A DNA stretch of 12,211 bases, from positions 1-12,211 of the forward strand of contig JANMZR010000338.1 in NCBI GenBank assembly GCA_031383555.1, given 5' to 3'. Each line of letters opens with the position of its first letter. Positions within the stretch are counted from its first letter, which is position 1. The notes beneath the pieces are model-generated. The model worked only from the letters and a program-made list of their open reading frames with translations, was not told where the DNA came from and made no database searches. Shown piece by piece: positions 1 to 7,691 of this stretch. The stretch comes from JANMZR01 sp031383555. GTDB lineage: Bacteria; Bacteroidota; Bacteroidia; Cytophagales; Spirosomataceae. The position numbers and the translations under genes were made by a program.

Positions 1-618
1 TGGTATAACCCACATACTAATTACCAACTTTTTATGGTGCCAGGCATTTTGGCAATTTTAGTAACTATGGTAGGTAGTTTTTTGGCCTCTTTAAATATTG
101 TATCGGAAAAAGAAATTGGCACAATTGAACAAATTAACGTGACACCCATCAAAAAATACGAGTTTATATTAGGGAAATTAATACCATTTTGGGTAATTGG
201 TATGGTCACAATTACGCTAGGAATGCTGGTTGCTTTTGCGATTTTCCGTATAATTCCTGTAGGTTCATATCTTACAATTTATGGTTTTGCCGCAGTTTAT
301 TTACTTACTGTTTTAGGTATCGGCCTGTTAATCAGCACTTTTTGTGATACTCAACAACAAGCTACCTTGTTCGCTTTTTTCTTTATGATGATTTTCGTAC
401 TTATGAGTGGCCTTTATACACCTGTAGAATCCATGCCCGATTGGGCCCAATATATTGCCAATTGTAATCCACCTATGTATTTTGTAAAAGTAATTCGGGC
501 TGTATTTTTGAAAGGGAGCCAGTTTTCAGATTTAATTCCCGATTTTCTCAAAATCCTTGGATTTGCCATCTTTTTTAATACTTTGGCAGTTTGGAATTAT
601 AGGAAAAGAGTAGGTTGA
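1..618 (+). CDS. ABC-2 type transporter permease, C-terminal part (5' end outside window)
   Basis: Membrane subunit of an ABC exporter, probably of the YhhJ/YbhR-like ABC-2 family that forms the inner-membrane channel of drug or lipid efflux pumps. The reading frame is open from base 1 (first residues WYNP), so the start lies upstream; 205 residues are visible. The segment begins with the family's characteristic 'WYNP...FMVPG' stretch and then has SEKEIGTIEQINVTPIKK, matching the cytoplasmic coupling-helix signature (E-x-GT-x-E-x-[LI]-x-VTP) of these permeases. Hydrophobic segments lie at about residues 12-32, 61-85, 90-112, 120-140 and 175-195, and a short periplasmic segment with 'VFLKGS' precedes the last one, as in the family. 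The ATPase and membrane-fusion partners would be expected upstream. The stop codon overlaps the -33 element of the next gene's promoter. The substrate cannot be inferred. Confidence 0.88.
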   Translation, partial: WYNPHTNYQLFMVPGILAILVTMVGSFLASLNIVSEKEIGTIEQINVTPIKKYEFILGKLIPFWVIGMVTITLGMLVAFAIFRIIPVGSYLTIYGFAAVYLLTVLGIGLLISTFCDTQQQATLFAFFFMMIFVLMSGLYTPVESMPDWAQYIANCNPPMYFVKVIRAVFLKGSQFSDLIPDFLKILGFAIFFNTLAVWNYRKRVG

Positions 619-644
619 GAAAGTAATAGATGAAAGTACTTTTG
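615..644 (+). promoter_or_regulatory. Bacteroidota-type promoter for the 694-1662 gene
   Basis: TTG at 615-617 is followed after exactly 19 bp by TACTTTTG at 637-644, a full match to the Bacteroidota -7 consensus TAnnTTTG at the expected distance from the -33 TTG. Transcription would start near 650, giving a leader of about 40 bases before the ATG at 694. The -33 element overlaps the TGA stop of the ABC permease, so the next gene can be transcribed independently. Seen by eye only; no experimental support. Confidence 0.55.
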
Positions 645-693
645 TGACCAATTTAAATTAAATTTAACAAAAATTAAATAATAATTTTAATCA

Positions 694-1662
694 ATGAAAC
701 CAGGCAAAATCAGATTCATCAATCAAATCGCTAAAATTGAAAATTTAATCCTTACAGCTAAATTACAAGAAAATCCAGCTCAATGGTTGTTTGCCAATAA
801 TATGCGCACACCTATGTTTATGCTGGAGGCTTTATCAAAATTATATGCCAAGTTAAATGATGAAGAATTATTTGACAATTTAAAAGAGGATTTCAAATTG
901 ATTGAAGACCAGCTTGGGTCAATAGATTATTACAATTCTTACCAAAATGAATTTCTATCGAACATTAGTATACCAGTCAATATTATTGACTATTTCAAGG
1001 AAAAAACTAAACATGAATTAAATGATTTGAACCAATTACTTATTGATAAAAATTGGTTAAATGGAGTATTTATTGCCGAATTAAAAGAAATTTTAGAAAA
1101 AATTGATTGGGAAAAAGAAGAAAAAGAAACAGTATTATTGTTGAAATTTTACAAAAGGCAAATTATCAAAATCAATGAATTTGTGGAGGAAATCGGCCTT
1201 CCGTTTACTTTGATAGAAGAACATGTGCATGAATTTAGAAGGCGACTGCGTTGGTTGAGTATTTACCCACATTGCTTAAATGGTGCTGTTAGATTAATTG
1301 AAATGAAAAGAAAACCAGATTTTCTTCAAAAGTATTTGATTGATGAAATTGTAAATTCAAAATACAATGTATTACCAGAAAATGAAAGTCAAAAGTATTT
1401 TGTTGAAATTGATAAAAATAAATTCCTTTCACTTAGTTGGATGATTTCTGAATTAGGAAAATATAAAGATAAAGGATTGAAAATAAGCGCTTTGAAAGAG
1501 GCTTTTATGGAGATTGAAAGCATAAATGATTCGCTAGCTTTATCAAAAACATATGAGTTGCTTGGAGCTGAACCTCTAAAAATTGAAGATATTTTACAAT
1601 ATACAAGCCAAATAACAAAAACCTTTCTAGAGGAGGGAAACTTAGACTTTATAATAAATTGA
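694..1662 (+). CDS. Hypothetical helical protein, possibly CHAD-like
   Basis: 322 residues, no signal peptide or membrane segment, rich in Lys/Glu/Ile/Leu and predicted by eye to be almost entirely helical, hence cytoplasmic. I do not recognise the family with certainty. Two segments resemble the two half-repeats of CHAD domains (helical domains with conserved His/Arg/Lys that bind polyphosphate). Residues 35-75 have NNMRTPMFMLEALSKLY followed by a helix ending in LGSID, recalling the CHAD 'MRVATRRLR...LG..RDLDV' pattern. Residues 177-191 read HVHEFRRRLRWLSIY, recalling 'HxxRKxLKRLRY'. The C-terminal 100 residues do not suggest a function. The start at 694 is the first ATG after a good promoter and fits an A/T-rich leader. 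It is a single gene between the exporter and the topoisomerase, with no operon partner evident. The CHAD reading is a hypothesis; a lineage-specific protein of other function is equally possible. Confidence 0.8.
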   Translation: MKPGKIRFINQIAKIENLILTAKLQENPAQWLFANNMRTPMFMLEALSKLYAKLNDEELFDNLKEDFKLIEDQLGSIDYYNSYQNEFLSNISIPVNIIDYFKEKTKHELNDLNQLLIDKNWLNGVFIAELKEILEKIDWEKEEKETVLLLKFYKRQIIKINEFVEEIGLPFTLIEEHVHEFRRRLRWLSIYPHCLNGAVRLIEMKRKPDFLQKYLIDEIVNSKYNVLPENESQKYFVEIDKNKFLSLSWMISELGKYKDKGLKISALKEAFMEIESINDSLALSKTYELLGAEPLKIEDILQYTSQITKTFLEEGNLDFIIN

Positions 1663-1811
1663 GGGTAAATTGTGTAGTTTTAAAACCTGAAATTTTAAAA
1701 TTTATTTTAGCGTTGATTTGTATGACCTACTTTTTTATACCGCAAAAAAGGCCTAAATTTAGAGTCAAAATTGCGAGTAACATAAAAGAAATTTTTTGCC
1801 AATAAATATTA

Positions 1812-4700
1812 ATGGATTCTAATCAAGACACTAACCCCGACAACGCCCTTAAAGATCAAATAGTAATAGCTGGCATGTACGAAAATTGGTTTCTCGAATA
1901 TGCTTCTTATGTAATTTTAGAACGAGCCGTACCCGCCATTGAAGACGGCTTCAAACCAGTTCAGCGCCGAATTTTGCACGCTTTAAAAGAAATGGATGAC
2001 GGCCGTTTCAATAAAGTAGCCAACGTAATCGGCCAAACCATGCAATACCATCCACATGGCGATGCTTCAATTGGTGATGCTATGGTGAATATGGGCCAGA
2101 AAAATCTTCTGCTCGACTGCCAAGGTAATTGGGGTGATATTCGCACAGGTGATGGTGCCGCTGCTCCCAGATATATCGAGGTTCGACCTTCCAAATTTGC
2201 TTTAGATGTGTTGTTTAATAACGATACCACTGAGTGGCAATTGAGTTACGATGGTCGCAAAAAAGAGCCCGTAACACTTCCTGTAAAGTTTCCATTGTTG
2301 TTGGCGCAAGGTGTTGAAGGTATAGCGGTGGGTTTAGCTACTAAAGTAATGCCTCATAATTTTATTGAATTGATTGAAGCATCTATCGAAATATTGAAAG
2401 GGAAAAAAGTAGAAATTTTTCCTGATTTCCTGACTGGAGGAATGGTAGATGTAAGCAATTATAACGACGGTCAAAGAGGTGGAAAAGTTAGAGTACGAGC
2501 AAAAATAGACGAATTTGACAAGAAAACCCTGATTATCAAAGATATACCTTTTGGTGTAACCACTACTAATCTAATTGACTCAATAATAAAGGCCAATGAT
2601 GCAGGTAAAATAAAAATCAAAAAAGTAGTAGACAATACGGCTAAAGACGTTGAAATTCAAATTCAGCTACAGCCAGGAACTTCGCCGGATATTACAGTTG
2701 ATGCCCTTTATGCTTTTACGGATTGTGAAGTTTCTATTTCTCCCAATGCTTGCGTAATTATTGAAGACAAACCTCACTTTATGGGGGTTTCTGAAATACT
2801 TAAAGTTTGTACCAATCAGACAGTTGAACTATTACGAAGAGAGCTGGAGATAAATCTGGCTGATTTGCGTGAACGTCTGTTGTTCAGCTCATTAGAGAAG
2901 ATATTTATTGAAAATCGTATTTACCGTGACATTGAAGAGGTTGAAACATTTGAAGAGGTAATTGCCACCGTTGATAGAGGTTTAGAGCCTTTCAAAGCTC
3001 AATTTTATCGAGAAATTACTGAAGAGGATATCCTTCGATTGTTAGAAATTCGTATTAAAAGGATTTCAAAATTTGACGGCTTCAAGGCCAATGAATTAAT
3101 GAAACGCCTTGAAAATGAAATGGTTGAAACCCAAGACAACCTCGATAATATTATCAGGTATGCGACTGACTATTATAAAGATTTACTGAAAAAATACGGA
3201 AAAGGTCGTGAGCGCAAAACCGAAATTATGAATTTCAATACCATTTCGGCTAATGTAGTGGCGGCTGCTAACCAGAAATTATATGTTGATAGAGAAGGTG
3301 GTTTTGTGGGTTTTGGCCTGAAAAAGGACGAATATGTAATGGACTGCTCTGATATTGACGATATTGTAGTATTTCGTCGGGATGGAAAATGCCAAGTTGT
3401 GAAAATCCAAGAAAAGGTTTTTGTTGGAAAGGATATACTTTTTTGCTCAGTTTACAAAAAGGCAGATGACCGTCGAGTATACAATATGATGTATATGGAT
3501 GGCAAAACGGGCACTTCCTACGTAAAGCGGTTTAAAATCACTTCCGTTACTCGTGATAAAGAATATGACCTAACTACTGGAAATAAAGGCTCTAAAGTAT
3601 TGTATTTTTCTGCGAATGACAACGGGGAAGCCGAAATAATTGCAATAAATCTAACGGCCTCTTGTACTGCCAAAATCAAAGCCTTTGACTATAATTTTAG
3701 CAAGCAAATGATAAAGGGGCGTGACTCTATGGGCAATATTCTCACTAAATACCCAGTGAAAAAAGTCGCTTTCAAGTCGGCAGGCGTGAGTACTTTGGGT
3801 GGTGTTGATATTTACTATTCTGATACAATTGGCAGGCTCAACAGAGACGAACATGGCCGATATTTGGGTAATTTCGGGCCTAAAGACTTGATTTTGGTAG
3901 TTTATAATAATGGAACTTATGAGTTGACCAACTTTGAATTGACTAATAGATACGAACCAAAAGATGTGATTGCCTTGAGTAAATTCAAGCCAAGTGCTAG
4001 TGTGATTTCGGCCATTCACTTTGACCAAGCCTCAAAAAACTATTTTGTAAAACGATTCAAAATAGAAACCACCACTATAGATAAAACTTTTAGTTTTATA
4101 TCGGAAGGTAAAAATTCGAAATTGATTGTAGCTTCATTGGATAAGCTTCCTGTTGGTGAATTGGCCTTCAAAAAAGACGATAAAAGCCCTACTGAAAAAG
4201 AAGTAATTAACCTAGATGAATTTGTAGAAGTACGTGGCTGGAAGGCGATAGGTGCAAAGCTTACCAACTATAAAGTGCAGAATGTGAAGCTATTGGCCTC
4301 AAGAGTTGAAGAGGAAGCAGAGGAGGAAAGCCAAGAAGAAGGAACTGTTGAGGAAATAGAATTGACTAATTCGGTGAATGAAAATGATGGAGAGCCAGAA
4401 GTAATCGGAAAAATACCTCTTATAAAATTGGTAGAAAAAGAAGATGAAAAAGATAAAATAGATAACGCCGAGGATGAAATAGTTGAAGAAATTAAAGATG
4501 AAATTATTGAAGAAAAACCAGTCGCAGAACCACACAAGCCAATTATTTTGGAAATTATTCGTGATGAGAAGCAAGAATCAGAAAAGATAATTTTGAATTC
4601 AGAAATTGAAAAAGAAGAACCAATTATCCCTAAACCAAAGCCGAAAATTGAGAAAAAATCTGGGGGAGATAACGGTGGTGAGCAGCTGGGGTTGTTTTAA
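1812..4700 (+). CDS. parC: DNA topoisomerase IV (gyrase-like) subunit A
   Basis: Type IIA topoisomerase DNA-cleaving subunit, which pairs with a ParE/GyrB ATPase to decatenate or relax DNA. The N-terminal winged-helix region has YASYVILERAVPAIEDG and FKPVQRR (residues 30-53), the recognition helix HPHGDASIGDAMV (80-92) and AAAPRYIEVR (116-125) with the catalytic Tyr at 121. The Arg before it and the downstream LPVKFPLLLAQGVEGIAVGL segment are also conserved. Tower and coiled-coil regions extend to about residue 480, followed by a degenerate beta-pinwheel C-terminal domain to about 830. Residues 833-962 form a strongly acidic, low-complexity tail ending in EQLGLF. The sequence fits the Bacteroidota ParC type, which has Ala (85) where E. 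coli GyrA has Ser83. There is no canonical GyrA box, favouring ParC over GyrA. parE, often adjacent in this phylum, is not in the window. The start at 1812 places the conserved core about 20 residues in, as expected. Confidence 0.95.
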   Translation: MDSNQDTNPDNALKDQIVIAGMYENWFLEYASYVILERAVPAIEDGFKPVQRRILHALKEMDDGRFNKVANVIGQTMQYHPHGDASIGDAMVNMGQKNLLLDCQGNWGDIRTGDGAAAPRYIEVRPSKFALDVLFNNDTTEWQLSYDGRKKEPVTLPVKFPLLLAQGVEGIAVGLATKVMPHNFIELIEASIEILKGKKVEIFPDFLTGGMVDVSNYNDGQRGGKVRVRAKIDEFDKKTLIIKDIPFGVTTTNLIDSIIKANDAGKIKIKKVVDNTAKDVEIQIQLQPGTSPDITVDALYAFTDCEVSISPNACVIIEDKPHFMGVSEILKVCTNQTVELLRRELEINLADLRERLLFSSLEKIFIENRIYRDIEEVETFEEVIATVDRGLEPFKAQFYREITEEDILRLLEIRIKRISKFDGFKANELMKRLENEMVETQDNLDNIIRYATDYYKDLLKKYGKGRERKTEIMNFNTISANVVAAANQKLYVDREGGFVGFGLKKDEYVMDCSDIDDIVVFRRDGKCQVVKIQEKVFVGKDILFCSVYKKADDRRVYNMMYMDGKTGTSYVKRFKITSVTRDKEYDLTTGNKGSKVLYFSANDNGEAEIIAINLTASCTAKIKAFDYNFSKQMIKGRDSMGNILTKYPVKKVAFKSAGVSTLGGVDIYYSDTIGRLNRDEHGRYLGNFGPKDLILVVYNNGTYELTNFELTNRYEPKDVIALSKFKPSASVISAIHFDQASKNYFVKRFKIETTTIDKTFSFISEGKNSKLIVASLDKLPVGELAFKKDDKSPTEKEVINLDEFVEVRGWKAIGAKLTNYKVQNVKLLASRVEEEAEEESQEEGTVEEIELTNSVNENDGEPEVIGKIPLIKLVEKEDEKDKIDNAEDEIVEEIKDEIIEEKPVAEPHKPIILEIIRDEKQESEKIILNSEIEKEEPIIPKPKPKIEKKSGGDNGGEQLGLF

Positions 4701-4722
4701 TGATAAAAATGTTGTTAATTTG
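4692..4722 (+). promoter_or_regulatory. Possible promoter for the CHRD lipoprotein gene
   Basis: TTG at 4692-4694, 20 bp, then TTAATTTG at 4715-4722: seven of eight positions of the Bacteroidota -7 box TAnnTTTG (the second base is T, not A). It overlaps the 3' end of parC, and the leader would be about 55 bases long. Such near-matches are frequent in AT-rich DNA, so this is tentative. Confidence 0.3.
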
Positions 4723-4744
4723 AAACCAAAAACATAAATAATCG

Positions 4745-4764
4745 TATTTATAATATTATAAATA
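4745..4764. promoter_or_regulatory. 20-bp perfect palindrome upstream of the CHRD gene
   Basis: TATTTATAATATTATAAATA is its own reverse complement over all 20 bases. It ends 18 bases before the ATG at 4783 and would lie in the 5' leader if the proposed promoter is right. It could be an operator for a dimeric regulator or a leader hairpin. It consists only of A and T, so chance is a real alternative. Confidence 0.3.
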
Positions 4765-4782
4765 ATCTAAACAACTAACATC

Positions 4783-5307
4783 ATGAAAAATCAAATTTCC
4801 AACTTTTCTCTTTTATTAGTATTTTCATTATTAGTATTTTCTTGCTCTGAAACCAATCAATTGGTGAAGCCCCAAAATGGTATTGATTTAAGTTTGCAAA
4901 AGGTAAACAGAGCAAATCTTAAAAATACCAATGAAAAACTGGGTGATCAAATAGTATTTACCCAAGTAGTGCAATTGGAGGGCAGCCAAGAAGTGCCAGC
5001 TGTTGTTACCGAAATGAAAGGCCTTGCCATTTTGAGAGTTTCTGCCGACAAGGTTTTGCATTCAAAAGTAATTGTTCAAAAATTGGCCGAAGGAGATGTA
5101 TTGCGTGCCTCACATATACATATAGGCGCAATGGGTGTAAACGGTGGCGTTAGAATATTCTTAGCTCATAATCCTAGTGAATTTGGAGTAAATATTGAAA
5201 CTCAATTAACTGATGCGCAATATGATTTGATTATGAATGGTGCTTGTTATGTAAATGTACACACAAATTTCAAGCCTGGGGGAATGATTAGAGGTCAAAT
5301 TAGGTAG
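4783..5307 (+). CDS. CHRD-domain lipoprotein
   Basis: 174 residues. The N-terminus (MKNQ, then a Leu/Phe/Val-rich core to residue 20) is a lipoprotein signal with Cys21 in LVFSCSETN; Phe at -2 is unusual for a strict lipobox but tolerated in Bacteroidota. Residues 58-174 form a CHRD (chordin-type) domain: VVQLEGSQEVPAV at the start, then ASHIHIGAMGVNGGVRIFL with the typical HIH motif, a central LTDAQYDLIMNG, and the closing YVNVHTNFKPGGMIRGQI. CHRD domains occur in bacterial secreted or anchored proteins with no firmly known biochemical role. The protein is therefore predicted to be periplasmic or surface-exposed, anchored by lipid. It appears monocistronic: a possible promoter and an AT palindrome lie upstream, and a rho-independent terminator follows 33 bases after the stop. 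Confidence 0.88.
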   Translation: MKNQISNFSLLLVFSLLVFSCSETNQLVKPQNGIDLSLQKVNRANLKNTNEKLGDQIVFTQVVQLEGSQEVPAVVTEMKGLAILRVSADKVLHSKVIVQKLAEGDVLRASHIHIGAMGVNGGVRIFLAHNPSEFGVNIETQLTDAQYDLIMNGACYVNVHTNFKPGGMIRGQIR

Positions 5308-5340
5308 TTGATTTAAAATTTTTTGAAATAATTATTTGTA

Positions 5341-5374
5341 AAAAAGGGTGGCTTAATGGTCGCCCCTTTTTTTT
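5341..5374 (+). terminator. Rho-independent terminator after the CHRD gene
   Basis: An A-tract (5341-5345) leads into GGGTGGC (5346-5352), a 6-base loop TTAATG, then GTCGCCC (5359-5365), one C and eight Ts (5367-5374). The stem has five Watson-Crick pairs and two G-T wobbles, and the flanking A and T tracts can extend it. It separates the CHRD gene from the kinase cluster. Confidence 0.65.
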
Positions 5375-5475
5375 GTGATAAACTTACCTTTTAATAAAAA
5401 GTAATTCACATTTTTGCTTTAAATCAAATTTAAATCAATAAAATTAATATCTTTATTTTCTAAATCTTTGAATTT

Positions 5476-7587
5476 ATGAAAATACTGATTACTAGCCTCA
5501 TATTACTTTCATTCAACTTATTTTCACAAAACCAAGCAATTTTCAGAATTGATAGCATTCCCACACAAGGCATCCTACTCGACAAAGGCTGGAAATGGCA
5601 CGCTGGTGACAATCCAGATTTTGCAAAAGCTGATTTTGATGATTCGGGGTGGGAGAGTATTGACCCTACGAAAGATATTATGGATTTGCCTCAAGTTTCC
5701 AAAAAAGGCCATATTTTTTGGCTGCGTTTGAACCTTATCGTTGATAGTTCATTGAATGACCAATTGGTAATGATGATTAAACAATCTGGAGCTTCTGAAA
5801 TCTATTTAAATGGAAAAATAATTCATTCATTTGGGGTTGTGAGTAAAAACATACTTGAAATAAAAGCATATACACCGTTTTATAAACCAGTTTCTTTGCC
5901 TATTTACTCTGACTCACCACAAATTTTAGCTATTAGATATGCACTTCAACCAAATATCATGTATAGTTCTAACTATGGCTATATAAATAATTGTATATTA
6001 ATTGAGGTTAATTCAATAGAAAATGGGCAAGAAAAATTCTATAACTATACAAGACTTGGGTTTAAAATTTTTTTTCATATTGGAGTATTTTCTACTTTAT
6101 ACTTACTTTTTTTTACATTTTATCTTTTTTATTCTACACAAATAATCAATCTATATTTTTCTTTTTATGCTCTATCTCAAATAGTCTTTGAAGGATTCTT
6201 TTTTTACCGTACTAGCCAAAGTCATGTGGGGTGGTTAGTTGGGTTTGGTAGTATATCAATATTTTTACAAATATTTGGTTATTTATTGTTGTTATGGGCA
6301 ATTTATCATTTATTATCACAAAAAATTGGAGTGTTTTATTGGATTTTACTACTATTAGGTGTCCTGTCTATTGTAATGGATACATTTGTTTATGGATGGG
6401 GTTATTTGGTTAACATTGTATTATTTATTAATTTATTTATCGTTGATACTTTTCGAATATCATTAAAAGCAGTTAAAAATGGTAAAAAGGGGGCTTGGAT
6501 AATGGCAATAGGTGGAATTTTTAGCTTAGTAAGCTGGTTTATTGCCGTTTTGCAAATATTTACTGGTTGGGGTCTAATTCACTTTATTTTTATCACTAAT
6601 ATCCCACTTGATTTTATCTCAATAGCTATTTTGTGTAATCCCATTGCAGTTGCCATTTATTTGGGATATGATTTTGCGCTAACAAATCGTTCGCTTAAAC
6701 AAAAATTAGTAGAAGTTGAAATACTATCCACTGAAAAACAACAAATCCTTTCCTCACAAAATGAAACCCTTGAAAAACAAGTAAACGAGCGAACTTTTGC
6801 TCTAAATAATTCGCTTGATAAACTTAAATCCACCCAAGCACAACTCATCCAATCTGAAAAGCTTGCTAGCCTCGGCGAACTCACAGCCGGCATAGCCCAC
6901 GAGATTCAAAATCCATTGAATTTTGTAAATAATTTCAGTGAGGTTTCATCAGAATTAATAGGAGAAATGAATCAAGAATTAGATAAAGGTGATATTAATG
7001 AAGCCAAAGCTATTTCAATTGATTTAAAACAAAATCTGGAAAAAATCACTGAACATGGAAAGCGAGCGAGCAGCATCGTTAAAGGCATGTTAGAGCACTC
7101 TCGCACAAGTAGCGGTGAAAAGAAGCTTACCGATATCAAATCACTTGCAGATGAGTATTTACGGTTAGCGTATCATGGATTAAGAGCAAAGGACAAAGAT
7201 TTCAACTCAGACTTCAAAACTGATTTCGACCCCAATTTGCCAAAAATAGCAGTCATTCCCCAAGATATTGGACGGGTTTTGTTGAATTTGATAAATAATG
7301 CGTTTTATGCTGTTCGGAATATTGAAAAACCTTTAGTTACTTTAGTAACTGAGAAATCTGATAATCAAATCATTATCAAAGTAAAAGATAATGGCGTTGG
7401 CATGTCAAATGAAGTTCAATCAAAAATATTCCAACCATTTTTCACCACCAAACCCACAGGCCAAGGCACTGGTTTGGGGCTGAGCTTGGCCTATGATATA
7501 GTGACCAAAGGGCATGGCGGGACTTTGGAAGTAGAAAGCAAAGAAGGAGAAGGGGCTGAGTTTATTGTGAAACTGCCAATTGTCTGA
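5476..7587 (+). CDS. Membrane histidine kinase HK1 (periplasmic jelly-roll-like sensor + 7TM + HisKA/HATPase)
   Basis: 703-residue sensor kinase. Residues 1-18 are a signal peptide. Residues 30-180 form a periplasmic domain with WKWHAGDNPDFA, DDSGWESI and GASEIYLNGKIIHSFG, recalling the galactose-binding/jelly-roll fold seen in glycoside hydrolases and some sensors, so a carbohydrate-like ligand is possible but unproven. Seven hydrophobic segments follow (about 197-219, 222-244, 252-278, 284-302, 308-326, 340-362, 367-398), as in 7TMR-DISM proteins. A coiled coil (about 402-460) leads to HisKA, with His475 in AGIAHEIQNP, and to HATPase_c: N box QDIGRVLLNLINNAFYAV (596-613), G1 DNGVGMS (638-644), F box FQPFFTTKPTGQGTGLGLSL (652-671), and HGGTLEVES near the end. 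There is no receiver domain and no response regulator nearby. The sensor half looks more AT-rich than the kinase half. The stop codon lies in the first bases of a palindromic repeat. The substrate response regulator is unknown. Confidence 0.93.
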   Translation: MKILITSLILLSFNLFSQNQAIFRIDSIPTQGILLDKGWKWHAGDNPDFAKADFDDSGWESIDPTKDIMDLPQVSKKGHIFWLRLNLIVDSSLNDQLVMMIKQSGASEIYLNGKIIHSFGVVSKNILEIKAYTPFYKPVSLPIYSDSPQILAIRYALQPNIMYSSNYGYINNCILIEVNSIENGQEKFYNYTRLGFKIFFHIGVFSTLYLLFFTFYLFYSTQIINLYFSFYALSQIVFEGFFFYRTSQSHVGWLVGFGSISIFLQIFGYLLLLWAIYHLLSQKIGVFYWILLLLGVLSIVMDTFVYGWGYLVNIVLFINLFIVDTFRISLKAVKNGKKGAWIMAIGGIFSLVSWFIAVLQIFTGWGLIHFIFITNIPLDFISIAILCNPIAVAIYLGYDFALTNRSLKQKLVEVEILSTEKQQILSSQNETLEKQVNERTFALNNSLDKLKSTQAQLIQSEKLASLGELTAGIAHEIQNPLNFVNNFSEVSSELIGEMNQELDKGDINEAKAISIDLKQNLEKITEHGKRASSIVKGMLEHSRTSSGEKKLTDIKSLADEYLRLAYHGLRAKDKDFNSDFKTDFDPNLPKIAVIPQDIGRVLLNLINNAFYAVRNIEKPLVTLVTEKSDNQIIIKVKDNGVGMSNEVQSKIFQPFFTTKPTGQGTGLGLSLAYDIVTKGHGGTLEVESKEGEGAEFIVKLPIV

Positions 7588-7687
7588 ATCACGGATTAAG
7601 TGGATTAAAAGATTACACAGAATATGAATAATAGAATGAAAGAAAATCAGTGAAATCCATAAATCCTTTTAAATCTGTGATTCAGAC
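7582..7687. repeat. 106-bp imperfect palindromic repeat (MITE/REP-like)
   Basis: The outer arms GTCTGAATCACGGATT (7582-7597) and AATCTGTGATTCAGAC (7672-7687) pair over 16 positions, with 15 Watson-Crick pairs and one G-T wobble. Inside, GGATT/GATT units recur roughly every 9 bases on the left arm (7593, 7602, 7611, 7620), and the right arm carries matching AATCC/AATC units, so the whole element can fold into one long imperfect hairpin. It has no coding capacity. The element supplies the HK1 stop codon and could act as a transcript end or stabilising hairpin. From memory, palindromes of this general sequence are dispersed in Bacteroidota genomes; copy number here is not known. Confidence 0.7.
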
Positions 7688-7691
7688 GAAT

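Noticed and set aside
1663..1811. Terminator or promoter in the gap before parC
   Set aside because: Short A/T palindromes (AAATTTTAAAATTT at 1690-1703, GTTTTAAAAC) and near -7 boxes occur, but there is no G/C stem with a T-run and no pair of boxes at proper spacing.
1961..2230. Minus-strand open frame inside parC
   Set aside because: It lies entirely opposite the most conserved catalytic region of parC and has no recognisable domain.
4268..4574. Minus-strand open frames opposite the ParC tail
   Set aside because: They are the reverse complement of Glu/Lys-rich codons, giving Ser/Phe-rich peptides; no independent start signal or domain.
5448..5475. Promoter boxes just before HK1 (TATCTTTA at 5448, AATCTTTG at 5463)
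   Set aside because: Each matches seven of eight positions of TAnnTTTG, but neither has a TTG at the required distance upstream.
7582..7687. Insertion sequence with terminal inverted repeats
   Set aside because: The inverted arms are real but the interior is about 75 bp, non-coding and itself palindromic; no transposase or clear target-site duplication is visible.
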